From Propionispora vibrioides (GTDB taxonomy: Bacteria > Bacillota > Negativicutes > Propionisporales > Propionisporaceae), in NCBI RefSeq assembly GCF_900110485.1, contig NZ_FODY01000012.1:1-64000 (forward strand): a DNA stretch of 64,000 bases, written 5' to 3'. Positions 32,490 to 42,184 of this stretch are shown here, piece after piece (within the stretch, counting starts at the first letter, position 1; each line of letters begins with the position of its first letter). Below the pieces are notes generated by a model that searched no databases, was not told the DNA's origin, and worked only from the letters and a program-made list of their open reading frames with translations. The position numbers and the translations under genes are program-made.

Positions 32490-33863
32490 TTAGTCCAATT
32501 CATCCAGTACGTCGAATTCTTCTTCAAAAGGACGGATATTTTTATTCCCCCAGATGAAGTAATAAATGATGGAAACAACATACACGCCGCATACCCAGGT
32601 CAGTGCTTCGCTGGAAGTATACAGCAGGCTGCCCAGACAAAATATAGCCATGGCAATACTGATCAGGGGAACAATCGGATAAGATACTTTAAAGGGGCGC
32701 TTCAGTTCCGGTTCCCGGGAACGAAGCACAAACAGGCTTACCAGACTGATAATATACATCACTACCGAGCCAAAGGCCGATATGATAATAACCACATTGG
32801 TTAATCCGGTCAGAGCAGCTCCTAAACCGATCATACCTGGAACAATCAGACCCCAGACAGGCGTCCGGTGTTTGGGATGGACATAGGCCAGAAACTTGGG
32901 AAGATAACCGGTACGGGCCATCGCGTAAGTCTGGCGGGAATAGCCGAAAATAATGCCATGCAGCGAGGCAATCAGGCCAAACAATCCGATAAAGTTAATT
33001 AACAGTACAATAAAGGACCCTTCGCCATAAACACCCGACAACGCCATGGGCAGCGGAAAATCAATGGAATCAACCAGTTTGGTGTCGGTAATGCCGGCCG
33101 TTAGCAGCAGTGTGGCGAAAGCCATCACCATCAGTGTGCCCATACCGCTCAAGAAACCTATCGATATATCCTTCTGGGGATTGACCATTTCCTCCGCCGA
33201 CATGGCGCCCCCCTCAATAGCCAGATAAAACCAGATGGCAAAGGGAACTGCCGCCATCACACCGCTCATGCCGTTAGGCAGCATGGGCTCTGCCGTGAGC
33301 CTGGACAGTTCAAAATGCGGCAGCGCCAGCGCCCAGTAAAGCACCAGGCCGACTAGAGCCACAATGGTCACAATCAGTTCAAAAGTAGCCGAGGTTTTCA
33401 TCCCCCAGTAATTGATAAAGATAAATAACAGGAAAGCAATGACGGTAGCGGTCAGAACAGGAATGCCCGGCAGCATATTATGAATATAGCCGCCAACGGC
33501 CAGGGCAATGGCCGGTGGCGCAAAAACGAATTCAATCAGGCAACTGATGCCATTCATATAGCCCCAGAACTTACCAAGTCCCCGGCGGGCATAGGCCGAA
33601 GGACCGCCGGCATGGGGAATGGCTGTGGCCAGCTCGGAATAAGACAATATAAAGGTAACATAGAAAATAGTAACCGGGATCAACGCCAGGGCCAGGCCGA
33701 TAGCCCCGCCGGCCGCAAAGCCATAGCTCCAGCCAAAATAATTGCCCGATATAACAAGACCTACCGCCAGCGCCCACAGATGGACCGGCTTTAATACCCG
33801 GGTAAGTTTCACATCCTCCACCGGTGCCACTGGGGCTGCTTCATATTTCATGCTTGTTTCCAT
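32490..33863 (-). CDS. eat: Ethanolamine permease (APC superfamily)
   Basis: ATG 33863 is six bases past AAGGAGG (457 residues); a nearer ATG at 33869 overlaps the binding site. About 12 membrane segments; YFGWSYGFAAGGAIG and PFAIWFYLAIEGGAMSAEE are typical of ethanolamine permeases. Imports ethanolamine. It has its own promoter and a long leader with two stem-loops, so it is controlled apart from, but like, eutA. Confidence 0.9.
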   Translation of the reverse strand: METSMKYEAAPVAPVEDVKLTRVLKPVHLWALAVGLVISGNYFGWSYGFAAGGAIGLALALIPVTIFYVTFILSYSELATAIPHAGGPSAYARRGLGKFWGYMNGISCLIEFVFAPPAIALAVGGYIHNMLPGIPVLTATVIAFLLFIFINYWGMKTSATFELIVTIVALVGLVLYWALALPHFELSRLTAEPMLPNGMSGVMAAVPFAIWFYLAIEGGAMSAEEMVNPQKDISIGFLSGMGTLMVMAFATLLLTAGITDTKLVDSIDFPLPMALSGVYGEGSFIVLLINFIGLFGLIASLHGIIFGYSRQTYAMARTGYLPKFLAYVHPKHRTPVWGLIVPGMIGLGAALTGLTNVVIIISAFGSVVMYIISLVSLFVLRSREPELKRPFKVSYPIVPLISIAMAIFCLGSLLYTSSEALTWVCGVYVVSIIYYFIWGNKNIRPFEEEFDVLDELD

Positions 33864-33879
33864 ACACATCCTCCTTAAC

Positions 33880-33944
33880 GGGCAAGACGAAAAGGCTCAC
33901 TTCAACGGACAGTTTCCCGTACGTCAAAATGAGCCTCTTTGCCC
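33880..33944 (-). promoter_or_regulatory. Second leader hairpin before the permease
   Basis: Outer GGGCAA/TTGCCC (33880-33885, 33939-33944) encloses AGGCTCA/TGAGCCT (33893-33899, 33930-33936) and a further imperfect stem. On the minus strand it ends in UUUU just before AAGGAGG, so it could hinder either transcription or ribosome access. Confidence 0.55.
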
Positions 33945-33983
33945 TGCCGGTATGATTATTTTTCACCTTGCTGTTTCAATGCA

Positions 33984-34043
33984 GAAAAAAAGCCCAACAA
34001 GAAATGTCATGTACACGACACTTTTGTCAGGCTCTATTGCCAG
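33984..34043 (-). promoter_or_regulatory. Leader terminator/antiterminator before the ethanolamine permease
   Basis: Stem starting AGCCTGACAA and closing TTGTTGGGCT, an inner TGTC/GACA pair, then seven U residues (A run at 33984-33990). The 5' arm overlaps the small hairpin GGC-AATAGA-GCC (34030-34041), conserved with the eutA leader. Likely EutV-dependent antitermination; inference. Confidence 0.62.
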
Positions 34044-34095
34044 TTATTTCTTTGTAACAATAATAAATTAACTCAGCTGATCATTTATTGCTTAT

Positions 34096-34124
34096 ATAAT
34101 AACCAAGTTTACCGCTATTGTCAA
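34096..34124 (-). promoter_or_regulatory. Sigma-A promoter of the ethanolamine permease
   Basis: TTGACA (34119-34124), 17-base spacer, TATTAT (34096-34101). It predicts a leader of about 225 bases containing both stem-loops. Confidence 0.8.
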
Positions 34125-34135
34125 ATGGTATTTTG

Positions 34136-35407
34136 CTACTCTTTGATCTGTTTATTTACATTCGGCATAATTAACCGAACGCTGCGGTCATAGAAGAAAT
34201 ATTCCCAAGCCCAGTTAATAACGGTAATGATACGGTTCCTGGCACCCACTAAACGGATGACATGAACAACCAGCCACAACAGCCAGGCAACAAAGCCGGT
34301 CGGTTCCCAGTTACCCATGCGGGCTACCGCCACATTACGGCCAATAATAGCCATGGCGCCGGGATCTTTATAAACAAAGGTTTCCTGGTCTTCTCCCTTA
34401 ATCGCGTGGCAGATGTTTTTGGCAACCACAGCGGCTCCCTGGGTGGCGACCGGAGCGATCATCGGCAGCGGGCGTCCGTCCTGTTCGAAATGAGAGGAGT
34501 CCCCAATGGCATACACTTCCGGATGGCTTTCCACCTGCAGTGTCGAAGTAACGGCAATCCGGCGCATGCTGGCAAGCTTCAGGCCGCTATCGCGGGCCAC
34601 GCTGGCAGCTTGTACCCCGGCACCCCAGACCAAGGTATGGGACGGAATGACTTCGTCGCCGGCCAAAAGTACTCTTTCACCGTTAAAGTCAACCACTTTG
34701 GCTTCCAAACGGACATCTACCTTCTTTTTACGCAGTACTTCTACCGTATAATCGCGGTGATGCTGTGGCATAACCGGCAGCAAACAGGTCGCTGCTTCCA
34801 AAAGAATGACCTTTACTTCTTTTAAGTTTAGTCGCGGGAAATCTTTTACCAGCACCATGCTCATCAATTCCGATATAGCTCCTGCCGTTTCCACGCCGGT
34901 AGGACCGCCGCCAACCACGACAAAAGTCAGGAGGGCTTTACGCACTTCCGGATCCTCTTCATACTCGGCCCGTTCCACCATGCTCAGGATATGATTACGC
35001 AAACCGATAGCATCTTCCATGTCTTTTAACCCGAAGGCATTTTCTTCAATGGACTGCATGCCGAAAAAGTTGCTGGAACCCCCAGCAGCAATAATCAGAT
35101 AATCATACGTAATATCCTTGCCGTCGATGGTCATTACCTTTTTGTTATCCGCATCGATTTTCGATACCCTGGTCATACGGAATTCAATATTCTTCTGATA
35201 GCGCAGAATATCGCGCAACGGATAAGCAATATCGGACGGTTCCAGTTCCGCCGTGGCAACCTGATATAAAAGCGGCTGGAATAATTGATAATTACGTTTT
35301 TCCACCAAAGTCACCCGTACCGGTGCATGAGCCAGCGATTGCGCAGCTTTGAGTCCGCCGAAACCGCCGCCTATGATAACTACATGAGGTCTGTTATTTT
35401 CTCCCAT
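34136..35407 (-). CDS. ndh: NADH dehydrogenase, type II
   Basis: 423-residue flavoprotein: FAD-binding VVIIGGGFGGLKAA at the N-terminus and NAD-binding VVVGGGPTGVETAG near residue 165, with the second FAD contact VYAIGDSSHF near 300. A C-terminal amphipathic/hydrophobic region would attach it to the membrane. Passes electrons from NADH to quinone without proton pumping. Monocistronic by context. Confidence 0.9.
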   Translation of the reverse strand: MGENNRPHVVIIGGGFGGLKAAQSLAHAPVRVTLVEKRNYQLFQPLLYQVATAELEPSDIAYPLRDILRYQKNIEFRMTRVSKIDADNKKVMTIDGKDITYDYLIIAAGGSSNFFGMQSIEENAFGLKDMEDAIGLRNHILSMVERAEYEEDPEVRKALLTFVVVGGGPTGVETAGAISELMSMVLVKDFPRLNLKEVKVILLEAATCLLPVMPQHHRDYTVEVLRKKKVDVRLEAKVVDFNGERVLLAGDEVIPSHTLVWGAGVQAASVARDSGLKLASMRRIAVTSTLQVESHPEVYAIGDSSHFEQDGRPLPMIAPVATQGAAVVAKNICHAIKGEDQETFVYKDPGAMAIIGRNVAVARMGNWEPTGFVAWLLWLVVHVIRLVGARNRIITVINWAWEYFFYDRSVRLIMPNVNKQIKE

Positions 35408-35523
35408 AACTAAACATCCTTTCGATTTAAATGCTGATTCTGCTTTCAGTATTTACCATATGTGATTTTTTTCACTCTTTTGTGCAGAAGACTTCCTGAA
35501 AGACTGAAAAGTAGTGATATGTT

Positions 35524-35553
35524 ATTTTAGCAAACTTATAACCACTATTTCAA
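35524..35553 (-). promoter_or_regulatory. Sigma-A promoter of ndh
   Basis: TTGAAA (35548-35553), 18-base spacer, TAAAAT (35524-35529). The remaining part of the 35408-35822 gap holds the terminator of the pentitol operon and no gene. Confidence 0.65.
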
Positions 35554-35679
35554 GTACTTCGGCAAAAAAATGTTCATTTTTTCACAAATCAGAATAAAAA
35601 ATTAATAAACCCGCCTAGCACTTGGTTTTGCGCGGTATTTTTGCACTTTTGTCCACTGCCCCAAGGAACTTCCGCAGAG

Positions 35680-35730
35680 AATAAATAAAGATTTACAGAC
35701 TTATAGATATCCTATAAACTGTAAATCTTT
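35680..35730 (-). terminator. Terminator of the pentitol/transketolase operon
   Basis: Perfect 12-base arms AAAGATTTACAG (35687-35698) and complement (35719-35730), then AUUUAUU on the minus strand; about 95 bases after rpiB. Confidence 0.8.
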
Positions 35731-35822
35731 ACAATCAAAAAAGTACCATGCAATTTACAATTTATCTTTGCAATGGACAATATTTATTTACTCATCTTGC
35801 TGCCACACCTGGCAACAGACTG

Positions 35823-36269
35823 TTAACAGCTCTGGTTTTTCTCCAGCTCGACAAGCAGATCCAGGCGTTTTTGATGATGGGCCCCTACATAACCAGCTTC
35901 CAGCCAGGTATCGACAATCATCAAAGCCAGTCCCTGGCCGATGACTCTTTCGCCCAGGCAGAGCACATTGGAATTATTATGCTCCTTGGTCAGCTTGGCA
36001 GTGAACACATCCCCCACTAAGGCGGCGCGGATGCCGTCAATCTTATTGGCCGCGATGGAAATACCCACACCGGTACCGCAGCACAATATCCCTTCCGTGC
36101 ATTCGCCGGATTTAATGCTGTTGGCTACGGCCAACGCATAATTCGGATAATCAACACTATCGGCCGAGTTAGTTCCGAAATCCTTACAGGCAATTCCCTT
36201 GCTTTCCAAGTGTTTCTTAATTGCATTCTTAAGCTGGTATCCACCATGGTCGGCACCTAAAGCGATCAT
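35823..36269 (-). CDS. rpiB: Ribose-5-phosphate isomerase B
   Basis: 148 residues. N-terminal IALGADHGGYQLK, catalytic Cys in GILCCGTGVGISIAANK, and RAALVGDVFTAK: hallmarks of the RpiB/LacAB family, with the length of RpiB. Interconverts ribose-5-P and ribulose-5-P. Last gene of an operon with transketolase and Rpe. Confidence 0.92.
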   Translation of the reverse strand: MIALGADHGGYQLKNAIKKHLESKGIACKDFGTNSADSVDYPNYALAVANSIKSGECTEGILCCGTGVGISIAANKIDGIRAALVGDVFTAKLTKEHNNSNVLCLGERVIGQGLALMIVDTWLEAGYVGAHHQKRLDLLVELEKNQSC

Positions 36270-36301
36270 GCCAGCACCTCCTTACCATATTTAGCCTCCC
36301 A

Positions 36302-36961
36302 TTATTTAAGAGCGGCGTAAAAATCCTGAATGTTTTTCTCAAGCGAACCATTGAACATGGAGGAACCAATGACAATATCACTGGCGCCATGGCGAACCAC
36401 TTCGGCTATATTGCCAAGGTTGATGCCGCCGTCCACTTGAATGGAAAAGCCCAGACTTTTTTCTTGTTTGTATTGGTTCAGTTCAGCAATTTTATCCAGC
36501 ATGCCGGGAATAAATTTCTGTCCGCCAAAGCCCGGTTCAACCGTCATGATTAACACACGGTCCAGCATATGGCCTACATGCTTGATCGTATCGATCGGCG
36601 TAGCCGGGTTTAATGCCACACCGGCCTTCATCCCCAGATTTTTGATGGTAGTCAGCGTCCGGTACAAATGAGGACAGGCTTCTCCATGAACGGTTACCGA
36701 ATCCACCCCGGCATCAGCCAGACGGGCCAGCAGGGAGTCGGCATCGGTCACCATCAGATGGGCATCAAACTCCATTTTTGCCGTAACCGAACGCAGCATT
36801 TTTATTTGATCAGGGCCAAACGTAATATTCGGAACAAAATGGCCGTCCATCACATCCAGATGCAGAACAGGCACTGCATGTTGCTCCAGCACCTTGATGT
36901 CCTGCTCCAGATTACAGAAATTCGCTCCCAATATCGATGGCGATATTTTTACCGACATCAT
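36302..36961 (-). CDS. rpe: Ribulose-phosphate 3-epimerase
   Basis: 219 residues, canonical length. Metal and catalytic segments: ISPSILGANF, HLDVMDGHFVPN, MTVEPGFGGQ, VDGGINLGN. Interconverts ribulose-5-P and xylulose-5-P. Fifteen bases from the transketolase C-terminal gene. Confidence 0.95.
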   Translation of the reverse strand: MMSVKISPSILGANFCNLEQDIKVLEQHAVPVLHLDVMDGHFVPNITFGPDQIKMLRSVTAKMEFDAHLMVTDADSLLARLADAGVDSVTVHGEACPHLYRTLTTIKNLGMKAGVALNPATPIDTIKHVGHMLDRVLIMTVEPGFGGQKFIPGMLDKIAELNQYKQEKSLGFSIQVDGGINLGNIAEVVRHGASDIVIGSSMFNGSLEKNIQDFYAALK

Positions 36962-36976
36962 CTATCTCCTTCTATC

Positions 36977-37894
36977 CTAGAACGACTTTACCGTACCGGC
37001 AATGCATTCTGCAGTCAGGCTGTGACAAGCTAAGAGTTCAGCCGGTTTACCTGAGCTGCCGAAGCAATCGTTAATACCAATCATACGAACTTTGGTCGGA
37101 TGTTCCTGCGCTAGCAATTCGCATACGGCAGAACCTAAGCCGCCAACTACGCTATGTTCTTCGGCAGTTACCACTTTACCGGTGGCTTTGGCTACTTTGA
37201 GCACCAATTCTTTGTCCAACGGCTTAATGGTGCCAATATTGACAACGGTAGCTTCAATACCTTCGGCTTTTAATTGGTCGGCTGCTTCCAGTGCTTTGGC
37301 AACCATAATGCCTGTGGCAATAATGGCTACGTCTTTGCCTTCCCGCAACACTTCGCCTTTACCCATTTCAAACTTATAGCTTTCGTCATGGATTGCCGGC
37401 GTAGCTGCCCGGCCCAGTCTGATGTATACAGGTCCGTAGTATTCAGCCGCAAAGGAAATGGCCTGCTTAGCTTCGATCGCATCGGCAGGATTCAGCACAA
37501 CCATGTTGGGAATGCTGCGCATCAGGGAAATATCTTCTACTGCCTGATGGCTGCCACCGTCTTCGCCGACAGTTACGCCGGCATGGGTTGCCGCAATTTT
37601 CACGTTCAGTTTCGGATAAGCCACGGAGTTTCTAATTTGCTCAAAAGCACGGCCGGCAGCAAAAATAGCAAAGGTACTGGCAAAAGGAATCTTGCCACAG
37701 GTAGCCAGACCGGCAGCCGTTCCAATCATATCCTGCTCGGAAATTCCCATATCAAAGAAGCGTTCCGGGCATGCTTTTTTAAAATCAATGGTTTTCGTAG
37801 CTTTTGCCAAGTCGGCGTCAAGGACTACCACCTTAGGGTTTTTGCTAAGTTCTACTAAAGCCTGACCATAGGCTTCTCTTGTTGCGATGCTCAT
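36977..37894 (-). CDS. Transketolase, C-terminal subunit
   Basis: 305 residues holding the pyrimidine-binding domain (about 1-165, SEQDMIGTAAGLA with the catalytic Glu context, and HAGVTVGEDGGSHQ) and the C-terminal transketolase domain. Partner of the N-terminal subunit encoded two bases upstream; the split form is common in Firmicutes and archaea. Confidence 0.93.
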   Translation of the reverse strand: MSIATREAYGQALVELSKNPKVVVLDADLAKATKTIDFKKACPERFFDMGISEQDMIGTAAGLATCGKIPFASTFAIFAAGRAFEQIRNSVAYPKLNVKIAATHAGVTVGEDGGSHQAVEDISLMRSIPNMVVLNPADAIEAKQAISFAAEYYGPVYIRLGRAATPAIHDESYKFEMGKGEVLREGKDVAIIATGIMVAKALEAADQLKAEGIEATVVNIGTIKPLDKELVLKVAKATGKVVTAEEHSVVGGLGSAVCELLAQEHPTKVRMIGINDCFGSSGKPAELLACHSLTAECIAGTVKSF

Positions 37895-37896
37895 GC

Positions 37897-38721
37897 TTAC
37901 AGGCTCCCTTCTAATTCAGCAATTGCTTGATCTCTTTGTTCTTTGTTCGGCGCACTGCCATGCCAGCCGACCTGGTTTTCCATGAAGGAAACACCTTTGC
38001 CTTTTACTGTTTTGGCAACAATAACGGTCGGTTTGCCTTTTACCGTTTTAGCCTGATCAATGGCGGCACCGATTTCTTCCGGATTATGGCCATCAATGGA
38101 GATGACATTCCAGCCAAAAGCGGCAAATTTATCAGTTACCGGGTTTACGTTCATAACTTCTTCGTTGGTGCCGTCAATCTGCAGGCCGTTATGGTCAACA
38201 AATATAGTCAGGTTATCCAGTTTGTAGTGAGCCGAAGACATGGCTGCTTCCCAAATCTGGCCTTCCTGCAGTTCGCCGTCGCCGACAATAGCATAGACAT
38301 GATAATCTTTTTTATCCAATTTACCGGCAATAGCCATGCCGTTAGCGGCAGACAGGCCTTGTCCCAAAGAACCGGTCGACATATCGACACCGGGAGTTTT
38401 CTTCATATCCGGATGGCCCTGTAACGTGGACTCGAATTTTCTTAAGGTCTTGAGGTTTTCCACCGGGAAAAAGCCTCTTTCAGCCAGCACGGCATACAAG
38501 CCGGGTGCTGCATGGCCTTTGGACAGGACAAATCTGTCTCTGTCTTCCCATTTAGGTTCATTAGTCCGAATGTTCATTTTCGTAAAATATAACACGGTCA
38601 GTATGTCGGTCATCGATAACGATCCGCCCGGATGGCCGGATCCTGCAGCAGCTAACATATCAACGATGTTAATTCTTACTTTAGTGGCTATTTTCTTTAG
38701 CTCAGTCGTATTCATCCGCAT
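37897..38721 (-). CDS. Transketolase, N-terminal subunit
   Basis: 274 residues with the thiamine-diphosphate domain: [27 protein letters not shown], and the [13 protein letters not shown] Mg/ThDP motif. With the next gene it transfers two-carbon units from xylulose-5-P. A 270-base gap upstream has a TATAAT-like box at 38844-38849 without a good -35. Confidence 0.93.
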   Translation of the reverse strand: MRMNTTELKKIATKVRINIVDMLAAAGSGHPGGSLSMTDILTVLYFTKMNIRTNEPKWEDRDRFVLSKGHAAPGLYAVLAERGFFPVENLKTLRKFESTLQGHPDMKKTPGVDMSTGSLGQGLSAANGMAIAGKLDKKDYHVYAIVGDGELQEGQIWEAAMSSAHYKLDNLTIFVDHNGLQIDGTNEEVMNVNPVTDKFAAFGWNVISIDGHNPEEIGAAIDQAKTVKGKPTVIVAKTVKGKGVSFMENQVGWHGSAPNKEQRDQAIAELEGSL

Positions 38722-38894
38722 TCACCTTTCGTTTAAGTATCTCTAGTTCCTGTTGGAAATAGAGTATGCTTCTTACCTCTTATTTATCCACAATTACCGT
38801 TGCCGCACAATAGGCATAACGGTAATGCCTGGAATATAGTTATATTATATACTATCTTTCCCGATAAAAAAACAGGGAGAATTAAATTTTTTTC

Positions 38895-38932
38895 ACAAAA
38901 AGAAATGACTGTTTACATTTGTAAAAGTCATT
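38895..38932 (-). terminator. Stem-loop after the polyol dehydrogenase
   Basis: Arms AATGACT (38904-38910) and AGTCATT (38926-38932) with further inner pairing and a following UCUUUUUG. It may reduce read-through into the transketolase genes, uncoupling their levels from the PTS. Confidence 0.55.
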
Positions 38933-38991
38933 CTCCTTTGTTTACAAAGAATTTTTGCTAAAACCAGCAGGAATTACTTTGCCAATTGTTC

Positions 38992-40026
38992 CTATTCTTC
39001 CAGCGGAGCCAACACGACCTTGATCGCTTCGCCTTTTTTAATGGCGTCGTAGGCTTTGTCCCATTCGTTGATTTTAAACTGGTGAGATACCAATTCATGA
39101 GCTTTTACGGCACCGATGTTCATCAGATGCAGCGACGGTTCCCAGTCGGCCGGTTTCTGACTGCGGCAGCCCATCACCCGGATTTCCTTCTGAATGATTT
39201 TTTCAAAGTCGGTGGAGATTTCCGCTTGCGGGAAAATGCCGACCTGCACGTATTCGCCCTGCTTGCGTAAGAGGTCCAAACCTGTATTTAAGGAAGGCGG
39301 TGCACCGGTGCATTCAAACACGATATCAGCACCATAACCATCGGTTAAATCATTAACAATCTGTTTTAAATCCTGGGTCTGGATATCTACCGCCACATCA
39401 ACGCCCAGGCTCAACCCTTTATCAAGTCTGCTTTTGTCTTTGGACAATCCGGTAATCACGGTTTTGGCGCCATAATGCTTGGCAATCTGGGCCACCAAAA
39501 GGCCAATGGGTCCCGGTCCCAAGATGACAGCTACATCGCCGGGTTTTACACTGCTTTTCATCACGGCATGGTGGGCACAGGCTACTGCTTCGGTCATGGA
39601 GGCAGCCAGGTAGTCCACATTTTCCGGAAGCATATGTACGCTTTCCTTGCGGGCAATCAGATAGTTGGTGAAGGCACCATGAACCTGTGACCCCAGGCCT
39701 TTACGATGACTGCAGAGGTTATAGTCCTGAGACTTGCAATATCTGCACTCGCCGCAAATATGGAAGGTAGTTTCCGAAGTCACGCGGTCACCGACTTTAA
39801 ATTCCGTTACACCTTCGCCCACTTCCACTACTTCACCAGCAAATTCATGGCCTAAGGTAACAGGAACAGCGACCTTGTACTTTCCTTCATACGTATGCAG
39901 GTCAGACCCGCAAATGCCGGCAAATTTAATTTTAATTTTAACCTGATTAGGGCCTACTGCTGGTTCTTCTCTGTCGACAACAATCAAATTGCCATGACCC
40001 AATTCTTGTTTTACCAACGCTTTCAT
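38992..40026 (-). CDS. Zn-dependent polyol(-phosphate) dehydrogenase
   Basis: 344-residue medium-chain dehydrogenase: CGSDLHTYEGK, GHEFAGEV, structural zinc lobe CGECRYCKSQDYNLC, Rossmann VILGPGPIGLL. Follows the EIIC gene, so it probably oxidises an imported pentitol phosphate to xylulose- or ribulose-5-P, feeding Rpe, RpiB and transketolase encoded after it. Hexitol phosphate is a less likely alternative. Confidence 0.82.
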   Translation of the reverse strand: MKALVKQELGHGNLIVVDREEPAVGPNQVKIKIKFAGICGSDLHTYEGKYKVAVPVTLGHEFAGEVVEVGEGVTEFKVGDRVTSETTFHICGECRYCKSQDYNLCSHRKGLGSQVHGAFTNYLIARKESVHMLPENVDYLAASMTEAVACAHHAVMKSSVKPGDVAVILGPGPIGLLVAQIAKHYGAKTVITGLSKDKSRLDKGLSLGVDVAVDIQTQDLKQIVNDLTDGYGADIVFECTGAPPSLNTGLDLLRKQGEYVQVGIFPQAEISTDFEKIIQKEIRVMGCRSQKPADWEPSLHLMNIGAVKAHELVSHQFKINEWDKAYDAIKKGEAIKVVLAPLEE

Positions 40027-40126
40027 GAAATCCCCTCCAATGTCTGTTTATTATGCGCCTTTTGGGCTGGCATCCGTAAATGCCAGCCCAGGAAAGCGCC
40101 TGTTAATTCAATTATAAGACTAGATT

Positions 40127-41389
40127 CTAGTTAAACAAAGCGAATAATTTATAGATCAACCAGTGAATCAAGTTACCGCCTTGGTCAATACTGGAGATAA
40201 GATTGGTTCCTTCAGGCATTTTGAAGTGGGCGTCCACAGCCATCTGGGTATGGAACACAGCCACGTCGGTTGCCATGTAGAGCGACATAGCGAGTACAAC
40301 GGTACCGGCGATAACGGAGTGAATGATGTTGCCTCTGGCAGTACCAACGATGAAGCATACGATGAACGGAATGGTAGCCAAGTCACCGAACGGTAACACT
40401 TTATTGCCAGGAAGAATAACAGCCAGCAGAATCGTAATAGGAACCAGAATCAAAGCAGTCGCGATAACGGACGGATGGCCAATTGCAACAGCAGCATCCA
40501 GACCGATATACACATCTTTTTCACCGAATTTCTTGCTCAGGAATTCACGGGCCGATTCCGAGATAGGAATAAGACCTTCCATCAGAATTTTAACCATTCT
40601 CGGCATCAGGAACATAACAGCGCCCATTGCCACACCGACTTTAACGATTTTGCCAAGATCATAACCAGCCAAACCGCCAAGTACGCAACCTAAGATCAAG
40701 CCCATGAAGATCGGTTCGCCGAAAATACCGAAACGTTTTTGGATTGTATCCGGGTCAGCGTGAAGATCTTTAATTCCAGGAATTTTCTGAATAAGCCAAA
40801 CAAGAGGAATACCGATCGGAGCATAGGAAACGGTGCTGCCTGTCGGAACGGAAATACCGGGTAATTCAAAGTATTCTTCCAGCAACGGAGCTGTCCAGTC
40901 AGCAATTTTCAAAACAACAATTTCGAAGATAACTGCTGCAATCAAGGCTTGGGCCAAGCTGCCGCTCAAAGAATAAACAAACGCGCCGCAGAAAGTAAAA
41001 TGCCAGTAGTTCCAAAGGTCGATATCCATCGTTTTCGTCGTTTTGGTAACCAGCATGATGATGTTTACAACCAAACCTACGGGAATAACCAAAGCTGCTA
41101 CCGGAGATGCCCAGGCAATACTTGCTGCACCCGGCCAGCCGATATCAATAATATTAAGGCCAATACCGAAACGGTGTACCATGCCTTGCGCTGCCGGAGC
41201 CAAATTGGAAACCAGCAGGTCAACCACCATGAAAATACCTGTAAAACCAACACCAATAATAAGACCTGAACGGAACGATCTGCCGGGAGTCTGACCGAAC
41301 AGCATACCCAGGAAGAAAACGGCTACCGGTAAGATTACCGTCGGGCCTAGGCCCAAAAATGCCTGAAACATAGGAATTAAATTTTCCAC
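40127..41389 (-). CDS. PTS galactitol-family EIIC (fourth set)
   Basis: 420-residue polytopic permease, paralogous to the EIICs at 5327 and 7842 (IGLDAAVAIGHPS, LPGNKVLPFGDLATIPF). With transketolase, Rpe and RpiB in the same operon its substrate is probably a pentitol such as xylitol or arabitol. Confidence 0.87.
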   Translation of the reverse strand: MENLIPMFQAFLGLGPTVILPVAVFFLGMLFGQTPGRSFRSGLIIGVGFTGIFMVVDLLVSNLAPAAQGMVHRFGIGLNIIDIGWPGAASIAWASPVAALVIPVGLVVNIIMLVTKTTKTMDIDLWNYWHFTFCGAFVYSLSGSLAQALIAAVIFEIVVLKIADWTAPLLEEYFELPGISVPTGSTVSYAPIGIPLVWLIQKIPGIKDLHADPDTIQKRFGIFGEPIFMGLILGCVLGGLAGYDLGKIVKVGVAMGAVMFLMPRMVKILMEGLIPISESAREFLSKKFGEKDVYIGLDAAVAIGHPSVIATALILVPITILLAVILPGNKVLPFGDLATIPFIVCFIVGTARGNIIHSVIAGTVVLAMSLYMATDVAVFHTQMAVDAHFKMPEGTNLISSIDQGGNLIHWLIYKLFALFN

Positions 41390-41420
41390 TGCAATCCCTC
41401 CATACTATTTACTCTTTATA

Positions 41421-41705
41421 TTATTTTTTTAGTTCATCGAGAATTTGCGCTTTAACAGCATCCAGACCAATACCAGTTAAAAAAGCTCTGGCATTAATAA
41501 CCGGGAACGGGAATTCCTGTTTAACGATTGTAGTAGTTACCAAAAGTGATGCGCGTTCTACATAACCGGGGACTTCGGTAATTTTGCACTGTACCACTTC
41601 CACGTCCAGTTTGTTTTCTTTCGCGATTTTACCCACTGCTTCAGATACAACGGTCGAGGTTGCAATCCCAGTGCCACAAGCTACCAATACAACTTTTCTA
41701 GCCAT
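41421..41705 (-). CDS. PTS EIIB, galactitol family (fourth set)
   Basis: 94 residues, phosphocysteine Cys10 in VACGTGIATST. Separated by two bases from EIIA, so translationally coupled. Passes phosphate from EIIA to the substrate at EIIC. Confidence 0.9.
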   Translation of the reverse strand: MARKVVLVACGTGIATSTVVSEAVGKIAKENKLDVEVVQCKITEVPGYVERASLLVTTTIVKQEFPFPVINARAFLTGIGLDAVKAQILDELKK

Positions 41706-41707
41706 TA

Positions 41708-42184
41708 TTATTCACCTCCTTCCAAGCCAAGTTTTGCACTGACCAGTTCTCTAATTACTGTTTTGGAAGCTGCGGTTGCTAGTGTAGTCAGTGCGCTTTC
41801 ATCCTGAAAAATTTGCATCAATTTCTGCAGCAGTTCAAGCTGAGCATGGCTTTCTTTCATCGCCAGCATGAACACCACTTTTACCGGGACAGTACTTTCT
41901 TCCTCTCCCATGATGCCGAAATTGACTTCCTCTTTCAAGACGCCTACGCTAATGGCAGCTTGATTGACATGTTCAATGTCCGTATGGGGTATGGCTACAC
42001 CCACACTGGATGTCGGCAATCCGGTGGCAAAATTGTTTTCTCTGTCTTTGATTGCCTGTTTATAACTTTCTTTTACCATACCCTGTTCACACAGGTTGGC
42101 TGCCATACATTCCAATACTTCCATATTAGTTTTGGCTTCTATGCCGGTAAGTATCAATGTTTCGGTAAAATTAATCTTGCTCAT
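41708..42184 (-). CDS. PTS EIIA, galactitol/fructose type (fourth set)
   Basis: 158 residues, His67 in AIPHTD as phosphoacceptor. Its start overlaps the end of the LevR gene by 14 bases, indicating coupled translation of regulator and transporter. Confidence 0.9.
   Translation of the reverse strand: MSKINFTETLILTGIEAKTNMEVLECMAANLCEQGMVKESYKQAIKDRENNFATGLPTSSVGVAIPHTDIEHVNQAAISVGVLKEEVNFGIMGEEESTVPVKVVFMLAMKESHAQLELLQKLMQIFQDESALTTLATAASKTVIRELVSAKLGLEGGE

Noticed and set aside
25366-34043. Possible ethanolamine microcompartment shell genes
   Set aside because: Every gene in the block was identified and none is a BMC-domain or EutN-type protein.
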